From NCBI GenBank assembly GCA_963693365.1, contig CAVNZM010000010.1:2790001-2854000 (forward strand): DNA of 64,000 bases. The letters are read 5' to 3'. The notes beneath the pieces are model-generated. The model was given only the letters and a program-made list of their open reading frames with translations. It ran no database searches and was not told where the DNA came from. Positions 1 to 14,384 of the stretch are shown here, piece by piece (the stretch's first letter is position 1; every line of letters begins with the position of its first letter). The position numbers and the translations under genes are program-made. The DNA is from Amoebidium appalachense. Lineage: Eukaryota; Ichthyosporea.

Positions 1-356
1 AGTGGCAGGGGGGTCTGGTGGCCGGGGAGCTTGCTGGGGCGGCTGCACGGGGGAAGGGGGCCTTTGAGGCTCAGGCTGTGGTCCCAAGGGGAGGGGGGCT
101 GGGCCCCCTTCCCAGGGAGGGTCGCCGATGGGAACGCCCGCGGGAGCTGGTGGTGGTTGAGGCGCGGGGGGAAGCACGTCGCCACCACTTGCGGGGGGAG
201 CCGGCTCGGCGGGAGCTGGCACCGGGGCGGGGCCAGTAGACGCCGGCCCCGGGTACAAGTTGAATACCCAACTAGCACACATTGGGGTGGACACCCACCC
301 TTGACGCCCCCTTGTAAGGCCCGCTGCCTACGCGACAGGGGCCGGAAACCGCAAAC
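1..356 (-). other. Region downstream of a gag-like gene, probable start of pol of element 1
   Basis: This stretch lies directly 3' (minus strand) of the gag-like gene at 357-1076 and is cut by the window edge. It is very GC-rich. On the minus strand it reads as proline/alanine-rich peptide in more than one frame, which would suit the low-complexity leader of a pol gene, but no reverse-transcriptase motif is reached before the edge. In the related copy at 61290-62392 the RT domain starts roughly 180 bp after the gag stop, so the equivalent part here may lie just outside the window. Confidence 0.3.
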
Positions 357-1076
357 CTAGTTGCGGCCGGCGCCAGACCCACTGCTGGCGTCGGTGTTGG
401 ACTTCACCACGGTCTTGTTGTCATTCTGGTTGCCCGCACGGGCGGTTTGCGTAGCGAGGTTGACCTCTGCCTCTTTCTTCCTTGCGTCGCCCATTGCGCG
501 GCCCCAGCGTTCAGAAAGAACAGGGTAATACTCCCGCTCCATGTGGGCGCGGGCCAGCTCGGCAAAGGCAGCACCCTCTGTGGCGCGGAGATACTGGTAG
601 TGCACACGGTCGGATAGGAACACAGCGACATCGGCGATTGCACCCTTGAGGTCTGCAATGCGTCGTTGGTAGAACTGCTCCGTGGGTTCAGGCACTGGGG
701 CGCCGTTTTCGCCGGGGAACTGCCAACGCTGGAACGCGCAGTCGTTGTGCATTGCATCGATGAGGCTGCAGAGTGCCCCGATGGTAACCCCGTTCTCCTC
801 GAGCACGTGCTTGTTGGCCTCGGAAGGGATCCAGGGCAGTAGGTCGGCTGGGAAGCGTCGGGGACCGTTGGGCATAGGGAACTCCGTCACCCATGGTAAG
901 GTGGGTGCCAGAGTGGGGTGCCGCTCGGCAAAGGCATGTCTAGGGAACTTGAGCCATGGGCAGTCCGGCATCCCCCAGGTCTGCCGAAGGCGCTGCGGGC
1001 GTGACTCGCGGGTGTCCGAATCCCCAGTGACGGGGGTGCGCGCTTCGGCGGAATATTGCTCGAAAATAATGTTCAT
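357..1076 (-). CDS. Gag-like protein of a tyrosine-recombinase (DIRS/Ngaro-type) retroelement
   Basis: An ATG-started frame of 239 codons. I recognise it only by comparison inside this window. Its C-terminal half aligns with the gag-like protein at 61290-61973: both have a hydrophobic helix followed by a motif like SDRVHYQYLRA / ASRLNYQKMRA, then a W-G-x-x-x-A-R-x-K segment and a low-complexity Gly/Ser tail. Both genes also sit downstream of the same TATA octamer, TATATAAG. The protein presumably assembles the retroelement particle; that role is inferred from position, since gag proteins of this group have no catalytic motif. The frame is open throughout, unlike the frameshifted Ngaro-like gag genes at the right end of the window. 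An unrelated host gene is possible but less likely. Confidence 0.55.
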   Translation of the reverse strand: MNIIFEQYSAEARTPVTGDSDTRESRPQRLRQTWGMPDCPWLKFPRHAFAERHPTLAPTLPWVTEFPMPNGPRRFPADLLPWIPSEANKHVLEENGVTIGALCSLIDAMHNDCAFQRWQFPGENGAPVPEPTEQFYQRRIADLKGAIADVAVFLSDRVHYQYLRATEGAAFAELARAHMEREYYPVLSERWGRAMGDARKKEAEVNLATQTARAGNQNDNKTVVKSNTDASSGSGAGRN

Positions 1077-1290
1077 GGTAAAGTTCTAAAAGGGTGACCT
1101 ACCCTAAACAAAGCGTGAACGAGCCTCACCAACGTTGCCTCCGATGAGAGAGGAGGCGACGGGGAATATGCTAATAGACGACCGATCTAAGGTCGGCTTA
1201 TATACCCATAAGCCTCCTCTACCAGGCCGCTGATTGGCCACATAACCATTGTGGCCCAATCAGACGGCCGAAGAATAAGTTTATAAATGG
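1077..1290 (-). promoter_or_regulatory. Promoter/leader of the 5' retroelement
   Basis: Minus-strand TATATAAG at about 1197-1204 lies about 120 bp upstream of the gag-like ATG. Two CCAAT/ATTGG-type motifs lie further out (about 1230-1300). The retroelement at 61023-62392 carries the same TATATAAG octamer at 61158-61165, about 130 bp upstream of its own gag ATG. The shared spacing is the main support for a promoter. Confidence 0.4.
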
Positions 1291-1704
1291 AATTGTCCAA
1301 TCAATTCAGACATTTTTTTTTTGTTTTAATTGCGAAATTTCACCACACAATATCTCGCTCGTCGTATGATATACGGCTGAGGCTACGCGGTCCATATATA
1401 TATATTATGTCGATGAAATACGGGAAGGATATGGAGATAAAAATCTACCTTGAGTTGCATGTCTGCCATGCATACATACCGTAAACTGGAAAACAACCCT
1501 ACTATGTGGTATGCAGTTTTGATGTTGTTACACGGTTCTGAGAGGTTTGTTGTAAGTAAGTATATTTAACCTCTTTTTATTCTTTTTTTCACAAATTCTT
1601 ACATTCTTCAGGAGAAAGCCTGTAAATTCAAAATTGATTTGGCAACAGAACGCCACAGAGTATGTTGGTGGTAACTTGTATGGTGGTGGTGCGTGCACTC
1701 GAGT

Positions 1705-1781
<77 letters not shown>

Positions 1782-1796
1782 GTATGTGTGTGTGCA

Positions 1797-1860
<64 letters not shown>

Positions 1861-2101
1861 GAGGGGAAAAGACACCGGGTCCCTACAAAAGTCACAGCCT
1901 AATTGAAGCACTGCTCTTCATCACAGTAAGTAATGTTAACTGTTGCATGGCAAACGTTAGCTCATATATTCGTTTCTAATTAATAAAAAGCAGCCACGAC
2001 ACTAGGCGGCATTAATCAATAACGCTCTCGGCAAACAAACCCACTCCAGCCAGATACAGCGAGTGAACCCTACGTGCATGTACATCCCCAACCCAACACC
2101 C
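1291..2101. other. AT-rich intergenic region with a (GT)n block
   Basis: I see no gene here. The region is AT-rich at its left end and contains a roughly 160-bp imperfect GT repeat at 1699-1858, interrupted near 1779-1801. Open frames across it are repeat translations only. It is the 3' flank of the HSF gene, which ends at 2102. Confidence 0.6.
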
Positions 2102-5062
<2,961 letters not shown>

Positions 5063-6461
5063 GATTGTGGCACAAGGGCCTGTAAAGGCCTCCTGTCTGT
5101 CTGCTCCTTGCTGCCCTGCACGCTCGGCTCTACGCTACAGGTTGTCTACAACTTGCTGCACTATTCCCCGTCCAATTCTGCCTTTCCTCGTCTTAGAGTC
5201 GTCTATCTAGTACTGGTGGTTTTTGCCTTTCGTTTAGAATTCCCTTGTGTTGTGCCCTCACCGTTTTTTCGCCTTCATCATGTCTCGTTCTCTACATCAT
5301 GAGCACTGCACCAGCAAACTCCAAACTCGAACAGCCAATCGTAAATCTGAAAGGTCAAAACGCCTTTTTTGGTCCGATTTGCGGCTTTCTAATTGGGTTT
5401 ACGCAACGGCAATTAAAAAAACTCAAAAAACGCTATATCTTTTGAACCATTGGTCTAACTTTTCTAAAACTTTCTAAAATAACGTAAATATTGGTAAACT
5501 TAAGTTTAGGACTTTGCTTCACAACAAAAGTCACGTGTTTCACAGGTCTACACAAAGGGAGGGCCAAAAGACAAGAATTTTCTCCTCGAAAGTGATTCTG
5601 ATCGTTGGCCGCATGAACCGATGACGTCATCCAGATTATGCGACAGATGACGAAAAACTGCGAAAAACTGCGACCCAACGGTTACCCCTGGAATTACGTA
5701 TCAAATAGAACACGCTTGATTGGCGTTTGTCGTATCGGCATTCATATTTGATTGATATGAAGCCAATCGCTAGGCGCACCGTAATCCTATACCAACCAGC
5801 TCTAGCCGAATTTCAAAGAGGGGGGATCTGCCAAGCAACGATTCGATGTTCAAGTTTGGGTCTTGCTCACTGCACCAAGATCCGGTTCGCGACTGTACCT
5901 TGTGATGACATAACACCGTTGGTTCGGTTCACATTTCCGATTCGGGTCGGGTCACACACAAGCTCAGATATCGGTGCACCTGCAGGATGTGTGCTATTGC
6001 AAGACCTTTATTGCTCTTTTTGGTGCCATTATTCAATTCAAAGCTTATGGGTAGGTAGCACGCGAGTATAATATTCGTTGCTCAAGAACTTAACCGCCAC
6101 CGCAATACAATAAACATATGAAAATACACTGGGATGATCGATGTTAAGGATAATGCAAATATTTCGGGTCACTGATCGCACATTCACAGAAATGATCCCA
6201 CACGCCCTCCGTCACCACTGGCGCAGACGCCCCAGGCCGTCGACGAGTTCCCCCCAGCGTTCAACGCAAAACAATCTGCTGGCTGTACTTTTACTCTACC
6301 ACACAGATTTTAGCCAATGCTCAACGCAGTTTGAAGCCAATGCAAACATGTAAGCAAGAGGCAAACAGCCAGCTGCAGGAATCATGATCTCGGGGGGCAT
6401 GCGCGCAGCAGTCGGCGCACGCCCGCCGTACACACATTCTTGGTCCGTAGGCTAGATCTTT
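5063..6461. other. Intergenic region upstream of HSF
   Basis: About 1.4 kb with no recognisable gene or RNA. It would hold the HSF promoter (HSF transcription starts somewhere above 5062 and runs leftward). The rest is moderately AT-rich unique-looking DNA. Short frames here match nothing I recognise. A GGGTCGGGTC motif near 5944 resembles motifs inside the MITE at 37658-38109. Confidence 0.5.
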
Positions 6462-6939
6462 ATCCATCCCGTTTCTTTTAGCTCCGGGATTAATTCGTAC
6501 AGATGTGTTCAACCCAGGCGAGATAATCTAAATTCGGCGGGGTTCATGCGTGAAGGGGCGGGTAGGCTCTGGTAACTTCTGGTGTTAGGGTACACTTAGC
6601 CGCCGTGTTCTCCGCGCGGTCCAACTTCGCGTTTGTTTGCTACCCAAAAGCTGATCGTTAAATTCGCTGAATGCAAACCATATGCATGAATCAGTTGTAG
6701 TTCAGCTAAACGAGAAGCGCTTTACAGTATCATAGCAGTTTTCTTCTGTGCATGTGCCCTTGTGTGGCTCGTGTATGTGCAGGCAGCGAGACTCAGGGTG
6801 CAAGCTGTAGTACTACGTATACTCACACGGGCCTCCTTGTTTTCCGACTGCAGCTGACCACGCGCACCGTGTGTTTACCAGTGTGCTATTTGAAGGAGTG
6901 CCATGCATGACGGTGTGCAGACACCCACAGCTTGTGCAC

Positions 6940-6992
<53 letters not shown>

Positions 6993-7328
6993 TCTTCTCT
7001 CTCTCTTCTCTCTCTCTCTTTCTCTCTCCCCGACTCACACACACGCTCTCTCTCTTTTCTCCCTTTCACCTCCCTATCTCGTCTCTCTAAGTTGCTCCTT
7101 CTCTCCGTCTCAGAGCTATCCTCTCAGAGTCTCTCTCTATATATATATATCTCGTTCACTCTCTCACTCACTCCCTGGCACTCACAGATTTCTGTCCCAC
7201 ACCCTCTCGCTCGCTCTAAACGACTCCTCTCACTCTCTCAGGCTCTCTCTCTCTCGATCAGCCTCACACACCCTCACAAACACACACACACAAACACAAA
7301 CACAAACGCGCGCACACACACATACACA

Positions 7329-7394
<66 letters not shown>

Positions 7395-8097
7395 TCTCGA
7401 AAGAGAGAGAGTGAGACAGAGAGAGACACACACACTCTTTCTCTAGAGTCTCAGAGTCTTTCTCGACAGCCTCACACCGTACACACACACTCACCCACGC
7501 AATTGCAACAAAACGCACACATCTTAAACAATCGCACCTCTCGCTCTTTTTCTTTCTCTCTCTCTCTCTCTCCGAGTCTCTCTCTCCGAGTCTCTCTCTT
7601 CTCTCTCTCTCTCGCTCTCTGGCTCTTTCTCTCTCTCTCTCTCTCTCTCTAGCTGCCCCCCCCCTCATTCTCTCTCTCACAAAGAGTAACACACATACTC
7701 ACAACACACACTCCCTCTCTCTCTCTCTCTCTGTCCCCCTCTTTCTCCCTCTCGAGATCCCGCAACCAATACTTAAATCAGATTCTTTACTCTAACAGTT
7801 TCATTCAGAGCTGCCCCTCACACACCGGGTCCGCAGATCTGCTAGGCATTAGTTTTCGGGTAGCAAACAAACGTATAGTTGGGTTTACACGGACACACGA
7901 CGGCTAGACATAAGCTTTTGGGTAGCAAACAAACGCGAAGTTGGGCCGCGCGGAGAACACGGCGGCTACCCTAACACCAGAAGTTACCAGAGCCTACCCG
8001 CCCTTCACGCTTGAACCCCCGCCGAATTTAGATTATCTCGCATGGGTTGAACACATCCGTACGAATTTATCCCGGACCTTAAAAAAACGGGATGGAT
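6462..8097. mobile_element. Foldback/MITE-like element with about 190-bp inverted arms
   Basis: The arm at 6462-6652 is repeated in inverted orientation at 7913-8097 with high identity; for example TTCGTACAGATGTGTTCAAC on the left pairs with its complement on the right. The 1.26-kb interior is mainly CT, CA and GA microsatellite (about 6942-7140, 7280-7392, 7550-7735) and holds no transposase. A partial extra copy of the inner arm motif (GGGTAGCAAACAAACG) lies at about 7858-7873. I found no clear target-site duplication. It could be a non-autonomous DNA transposon or an inverted duplication. Confidence 0.6.
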
Positions 8098-8382
8098 CCG
8101 GTGGGGGTATATGTATATGGGGTTTACACACTTTTTAAGCGTGGACACTGCCGGAGGCCCAGCCACATTCGACGGCCTACTACTGCGTTTTCCAGCACAG
8201 CCAATCAAATGCAGCCAGTGACATATGTACATGCTAGGCAACAATGAGCGCCATCGTAGTATCTGACACCCCTATTACATATTATGGGTAAGCAGATGCT
8301 AGCATCGGTAGCTCCGAAAGAAAGTTAAGGCACCGGATCACAATATCATACTGTGCAGCATTAATAAGGTGATCTAGGATAG

Positions 8383-9380
8383 TCATCTTAAAACGGATAT
8401 ATTGAGGAAGAGAGGAAGAAGAGAGAATAAAACCGCCAAAACCTCCGGTTCTAATACATTAGCTAACAGGTTGCATTTATTGATAGATATGCAGCCGCGA
8501 GTAAACCGCCCCCCACACATATTACACATACGAGCAGGAGACACCAGAAACCGATTACACCGCCAAGCCATAATCATCTTTGCGTTTTTACACCACACCA
8601 CATTACGAATAAACGAATCTATGTATGAACGAGACTCTCTAACCGTATCCGCCATATAGGCTACTAGTAGTTGGTGTTTTTGCGGTCCTAACACCGGAAG
8701 GGACTCAACACGTAGAGTAAAAAGATATCTATCAGCCATAGACTTGAAACTATTCATATTCACACTATGATCTAGCCGTACCTCCGGGGGGGTCGCCAGC
8801 CATTCCACATAGCGCTCGGCAATGGGCAGAGACGATGGGGAAGGGAAGAGGTAGAGGGGCGAATCCGGCGGGGATGCGTGTAGCCGGAAGAGCGGGTGGT
8901 CCGGGGCACAAGCGGACAGGCGGGTGATGTGCTCGTGGAATTTAAGGGCTAATTCGTGTACGCGTTGTGATGGTGGTGTGAGTGCTTAGAGAGAATCAAA
9001 AAGGCGTCTAGGGATAGGTGTGGAAAGACCAGTGAGAAACATACAACAAGTTGTGTAATGGAAATCATCTATTGATTTGAGGACAGTAGTAACAGTATCA
9101 GGGGGTGCCATATATGCATAGCTAGTAAGGGCAACCCGTATTCCGACAAAGGGCGAATATATGTGCGAAATATACTAAGACGATTGTATAGGTGGACAGT
9201 ATGAGAAAGAGTAGCAAGATACACATCCCGAAATAACCGAAGACACCTGCCTGCACTCTCCACCCGACGGTCGGTGTAGATGTGCGTCGGCTGGGACGAT
9301 GGAGTCGTCGGGGTTCGATATTCCGAGGCACGGTTTGCTGAAGTTGGGGGCCTCAACGAAACAACCGCTGAAACCATCAT
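8383..9380 (-). pseudogene. Possible non-LTR (LINE-type) reverse-transcriptase C-terminal relic
   Basis: Two minus-strand frames, about 9380-9069 and about 8990-8383, look like consecutive decayed pieces of one protein. The first contains HLYNRLSIFRTYIRPLSEYG, which resembles the K/R-rich helix and EYG/EYA motif after the RT fingers and palm in LINE elements. The second ends with a tryptophan/arginine-rich segment and CNMCGG, like the C-terminal CxxC(G) zinc motif of LINE ORF2. No YxDD box or endonuclease is visible, the frames lack ATGs in useful places, and they are separated by a frameshift. The resemblance is by eye only; a host pseudogene is equally possible. Confidence 0.25.
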
Positions 9381-10303
9381 ATGACCCTGCAGGCCCCCAG
9401 AAGAAAAGGGCAGAAAACCGCTGATTGATTGCTCCGCCAGAAAAACGTATCCTTTTTTTTTCCCTCTCGTTGTCGTTGCGCAGTAGGGCGTAGCACGTGT
9501 GCCTCATGAAAAGATTGGCATTTGCAAGAAACCCATCGCCCACATTCCACAGATCAGCAGATACAGGGCTGGCCATGATCACTGTGTATATATGTACATG
9601 TGGATACCTGCATCACCGAAGCCTTCACACAGCCAAATCGGCCCTAATCACCCTCCATGCCACCACTTCGTGGGCCATGGTATGTGGCCATATGCATGTC
9701 AGAGGCCACCATGCAGGCAGAGCTTCACGCTGCGCATGCGCATGCATGCATGCATATGCCGAGATTCAATCATTGCAATTGGCAGTACACAACTCCGTCA
9801 ACACTGGCAGGTATGCCTGCCTGGGTCTTTCCACGGACTCGAGACGGGGATTCCCACATGTGCTGGCCTTCTGCCAGAGAGCCAGAAAGGAAAACATGTT
9901 TGTCAGAAAGGCATGCATATGCCCCAAAGGCACTTGCAACTACTGTTAGTAAAAAAAAAAAACAATTTTCTATAAACCCAGTACGGACGTCGCCGAACAC
10001 TTTCTGCCTCGCTCCCCCCCCCCCCCCCTTTTTTTTTCTCCCCCTTTTTCCTCACTCGAGTTTTTCCAACCCTTCCTAAGTTCCTAGCCTACCTACACGC
10101 ACCCGGCCCCCTTTGAGAGTCTCCCAACCAAGCCTTCCCTCTCCTCCCCTTCTACCCACCCACACAACTAACAACGCTCTTCTGTAATATATAACGAGCA
10201 GATTCCCCTTACCTGCGCAAATTGAATCCATTTTCGCCGCAGCTTTCACACATTTTGAAAGCTCAGCTAGCAAGCCAGACCAATTGCAAACCGCTCCGGA
10301 ACC

Positions 10304-10338
<35 letters not shown>

Positions 10339-11124
10339 TTCTTACAAAAACTTAAGAAAAAGAGAAAAGAAAAGAAAAAAATAAAGAAAAACACACACAC
10401 ACACCTTCACTGCCAAAAAATTTTCTCCACCACAGCTCCAGTCAATTCCATGGCAGAGCAGATTAATTCTGAGATGATATGTAAGCAACATCGTGCAGCC
10501 TTAGTGTGGAATTATTTTTGAAATCAGGCCTCCTTCCCTTTATTGCTGCTTCTGAGGTTCCCCCCTCCCCCCCCCCCAAACAACAACAACAACAACCGTC
10601 AACCGTCCCATCCACAATCACAACCCCCCCACCCCCCACCCCCTCTCCCCACACCGCACACAAAAAAAAAGGGGGGGGGGGGGGGGGAGGGGAAGAGAAA
10701 GAACATGATCAATGCAAGAAAACAGACAAGTAAAACGAAACGGCCACGGGATGGTGAAGAGGTCAGAATATGAACAGAATCAAATCGCTCGTAAAGGCAC
10801 GCAGATGCCCCGTTGTAGACATGGTGGTGGTGGGGGGGGGGGGGGGGGGGGGGGGGTCAGGCGGAGCAAGGGGCAGCGGGGGGAGGAAGGGAGCGCGGGG
10901 AGGGGGGGGGGGGGGGGGCGAGACAGGGAGGGCTATCCCACATAATGGATTGGGTATTTGATAGCACCACAGCCTTTTTTTTGCCCTATTAAATAATTCG
11001 ACGACCACATGTGCACACGCCGGCGTAGACACACATTTACAAACTTTGACACGTGTTAGTTAGTGCAAGCGCGTGTCTGCATACACACACCGGGACACAT
11101 GTACAATTAGACGCACACACACAT

Positions 11125-11171
<47 letters not shown>

Positions 11172-12516
11172 CATGCACACTGTATTACACGTGGCACACA
11201 TACACAAAACATGCACACACAGTCCACTGCACATGCACGGCCAGGTAAGGCACAGAGTAGTCAGCACGATGAACAAGGGGTGATTGAGAAGAAAGACCGG
11301 GAATACTTTTTTGTGTAGCGCCTACTATCATGAGGGGGGGGGGGGAGGGATGGAAGCGGCTATGGTTCTGCCCTTTTCTGCCGGGCGCACCAGAGTTGGA
11401 GTTCGAACCAATCCAGACACCAGGACAAACAGTTGTTTCAACAGCCAAAGTCGCTTTTATTAGACACAGTGTGTTAGATTTTGAATTTGAATAAGGGGTA
11501 GATATCGTCATTGAATCACAGTCTTCTATTATTTTGGGAAAAGCCCAGCGTGAGTCAGTGACGGCGTCTGTAAGTTAGTGCTTTATCATTGATTAAGAAA
11601 CACAAACAAGTGAGACTGACAGATACCTCGTGAGCAAGATAGAAAACAAGGATAACTTAATCTCAGATACACCTAATACCGTGTTGCATAAAATCTGTCC
11701 TAGCTTGTTCATTGCGTGCATATAAAATTTCGTAGATGTGAAGTGACACCGTGTGCGCATGAAGCCTGGAAGTCTGAACCGGTGCTCTCTGACCCGCACC
11801 TGAGTGTCAAATAATTACTGGACACCGTATAGGCAAGTGTGCTTTGAAAAACGATTTATGATAACTGTATCATTGTATCTTAGGAGTCACCGAACTCACA
11901 TGTCTGAGACCAACACAGGTTTTATGAGTTGTATTTACAAGCACAGCTATTCTTGCATTCGACACTGCGAACTAAGTCGAGCTTCTACACAAACATCGGG
12001 GATGTTGCAGTTGAGTTTGTCAAATCTTTTACCCAATAATACGTCAAAATCATGTGCATATTAGTTTACTTGGTTTGAGCAAGGGACAGGTGTACTACCA
12101 GGGCCCCTCTCGGCTTGGCTGTGGGTCACATGATTGGGCTCCCTCCCTTTTCTTGATTTCCCAGCCACACGCTTAGGGGGTCGGGTGACTGCAGCTGCCT
12201 CATGACTTCTGCCTTTCTTCTGTTGCTGCTGTTTTGCCAGATTATGCAGGCAAAGGATATCACTAGCGACTCGGCTGCTGCAGGAACCTTGATGCCCTTG
12301 AGCTCAGCCACTACCAGTGCACAGGAAGTGAGCAGACAGAGCATGAGCCCACCAAGGTCGAACCAAGACAAGACCAGTCACGGGGTAGACTGGGAGGGGG
12401 CTGTGTTTGCAGGTGCATCCCTTGGCGTGCTTGCAGATGACCTCACATGCCATCGGGGCTGTGTGGCAGTTGTGGTTTGTCCTGCTGGTGCTGGCTGCAG
12501 GGTGCTGGGCATGGGC
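9381..12516. other. Gene-poor intergenic stretch with homopolymers and microsatellites
   Basis: I see no supportable gene over about 3.1 kb. Landmarks are C-runs at about 10014-10028 and 10304-10338, a G-run at about 10671-10687, G-runs at about 10831-10856 and 10901-10918, a CA block at about 11129-11168, and a G-run near 11334-11345. A 134-codon plus frame from 12202 starts with a hydrophobic, signal-like segment but overlaps the antisense of the coiled-coil gene's last exon and matches no family I know. Confidence 0.5.
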
Positions 12517-13389
12517 CTAGCTTCTGTTTGGCCCGGTCCAGCCACGGGGTTGGCTGCCGTCTCTGGCTGGTCTGCTGGCTGCCTGGGGAGTAGTGGGCTT
12601 GGTTAAGGGTTGCTGGTCTATTTGGCCACTGGCCGCACCAACCGGGTGCGACATGTCGGTGCTGTGGGGCCCAGCTGCTGGGCTCTCTCCTTGGTTCTCC
12701 TTGCCTGCTGTGCGGGAAATGGGCACAAAGAATAAAGGCCATTGGTTATTTTTAACGGTGAAATATACTGGCCCTATCTACTGAGGCAACTATTTTTTTC
12801 CCCCCCTTTAGGGGAAAAAAAAAAATCTTGACATGTAGTCATGATTGCTGTGGACTGAAGAGAGTTTTCCACTTTTGGGGAGATAAAGGAGAGGGGGGGA
12901 AGGGGGGGGAGGGAGGAGGAGGGGAAGGGGGGCGCGGGGGGGGGGGGGGGGGGGGGGGGGAGGGGGGGGGGGGATATTTCCAGGTAAGGAACCAAGTTTA
13001 GAAGGCAAAAAGCAAATATGAAAGTCACAACCAATGGAACTCCTCATCACCGTGACAATGAGCATTCTAATGCATTCAGCGAAGACAAGGAGTAATTTGC
13101 AATTGGGGGACTCACCGTTCTCTAGAGCAGTGGAGAGCTTCCTTGCCAGTTCTCCATACAGTATGATAAGTCCTCCTTGTGTGCTGTAGAGCTCTTGCAG
13201 GTGGGCGTCACACACGCTGCTATGTTGCTTTGCCTCCTCTCCTGAAATGGCCTTCGCTGCTTCCATGGTGTCGTGAATCTGCCTCTGGATATCTGAAATG
13301 AGTGCCCGTGTCCAGACGATCTCCTACTTCAGCATCCGTACTTGCACCGAAACCTGCTTTGAGGACGAAACAGGCTCTGCCTCCTCCAT
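12517..13389 (-). CDS. Small helical (coiled-coil-like) protein, hypothetical, 3 exons
   Basis: I do not recognise the family. The model is exon 1 at 13389-13342, exon 2 at 13278-13116 and exon 3 at 12707-12517, with donors GTACGG and GTGAGT and acceptors ending CAG; the frame closes on TAG. Exon 2 encodes an amphipathic helical stretch beginning IHDTMEAAKAISGEE and containing LHQ-like heptads (AHLQELY, LARKLSTALEN). Exon 3 is a polar Pro/Gln/Ser/Gly-rich tail. Only exon 2, with its perfect GTGAGT donor, is well supported. Exon 1 is tentative, and the exon 3 acceptor is an ambiguous CAGCAG (either choice stays in frame). Intron 2 contains a long C-run on the sense strand. Small size and a single helical hairpin suggest a subunit of a larger complex, but that is only inference. 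Confidence 0.45.
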
Positions 13390-14384
13390 TTTTGGTTATC
13401 TAAAGCTTTCAGACACTGAACCAACGTGGAACTTGAAGTCGTCTGATTCTAGAGGTTTGGATGGTTCAACCCGGGCCTCCAAGGAACCTAACGTGTAGCC
13501 AGCAAAGGTCTGGGGCATGGAGATCTAATCTAAATGAAACTGGGATGCCACTCATATAAGCTCATAGCTTACACCATACTTTGAGCCCGCACCACGAAAC
13601 GCCCTGCTTCTGTGTCACGGTAGCTTAGAGCCGAGGCTGGTTGCTGAGGCTGGTGTGGAGCTCTGTGGGCTCATGATCAAGTCTCCTTGAGTCATGAGGG
13701 GATATTTGAGATTTTGGCGCGCTTTTTTTTTACCCTCTAAAATACTCAATCAGATGGCGCGGCGGCTCATGGCATTGGCCAGGCCACAGCGCGGCGCAGG
13801 CTGTGAATCACGGCCAAGTAGTTCAAGATGGCCGTGCTGCCATGCATGCATGCATGCAAGCACTCTCACCAAAACAAAACAAAACAAGTACAACCACACG
13901 AATATGCAACAGCGATCTTTTAATTTAGTGTTGTACCTAAACCTGTGTTTTTTTGAGTTTGCACCAACCTACAGTAACTTGACCACGGTCACGAGACTCA
14001 CTACTCCTTGACTGGGACTGACACCAACTCAGAGGCAGTGCGCATACGGTGCGCACTGGAGGCGGCACCGGATAGAAGGAGAAGGAGAAGAAACACACAC
14101 ATAGGCTTATGCTGGACACATATACACTCATAGCTTGGTGACACAGACACCAACGCACAGCACACCCACCCACACCCACCCATTCAACCACCCGCCCATC
14201 TGCCCACCCAACCACACACCCACAATCACGCACACGTCATACACCGAATTGTGCTGTGTACAAACCCACACACACCGGACACATACGCACCACAAATTCT
14301 TGTGCTGCGCGCACACAGACCGCTCTAGGCCTTGTGCTGCACGCCCACCTGCAGGCTTGTGCTGGGCCAACCAGCCCTCAGGGC
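13390..14384. other. Intergenic spacer between divergent genes
   Basis: No gene is visible. The spacer lies between the 5' ends of the coiled-coil gene (minus) and the helicase (plus), so it probably holds both promoters. A short (TGCA)n tract occurs at about 13842-13858, and CA-rich sequence precedes the helicase start. Confidence 0.5.

Noticed and set aside
18-360. Arg/Gly-rich plus-strand frames at the left edge
   Set aside because: GC-rich shadow frames opposite the retroelement gag/pol region; no ATG-supported product.
1634-1906. Cys-Val or Thr-His repeat proteins in (GT)n/(CA)n tracts here and at 3280-3500, 17000-17560, 24100-25160 and 58300-59700
   Set aside because: They are translations of dinucleotide repeats in every frame, with no non-repeat domain, and most lie inside introns.
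11370-11440. GGTTCGAACTC (minus strand), resembling a tRNA B box
   Set aside because: No acceptor or anticodon stem can be folded around it, so I do not call a tRNA.
12202-12606. Plus-strand 134-codon frame starting with a signal-peptide-like segment
   Set aside because: It overlaps the antisense of the coiled-coil gene's last exon, has no family resemblance, and its hydrophobic start is a (CTG/CTT)-rich stretch.
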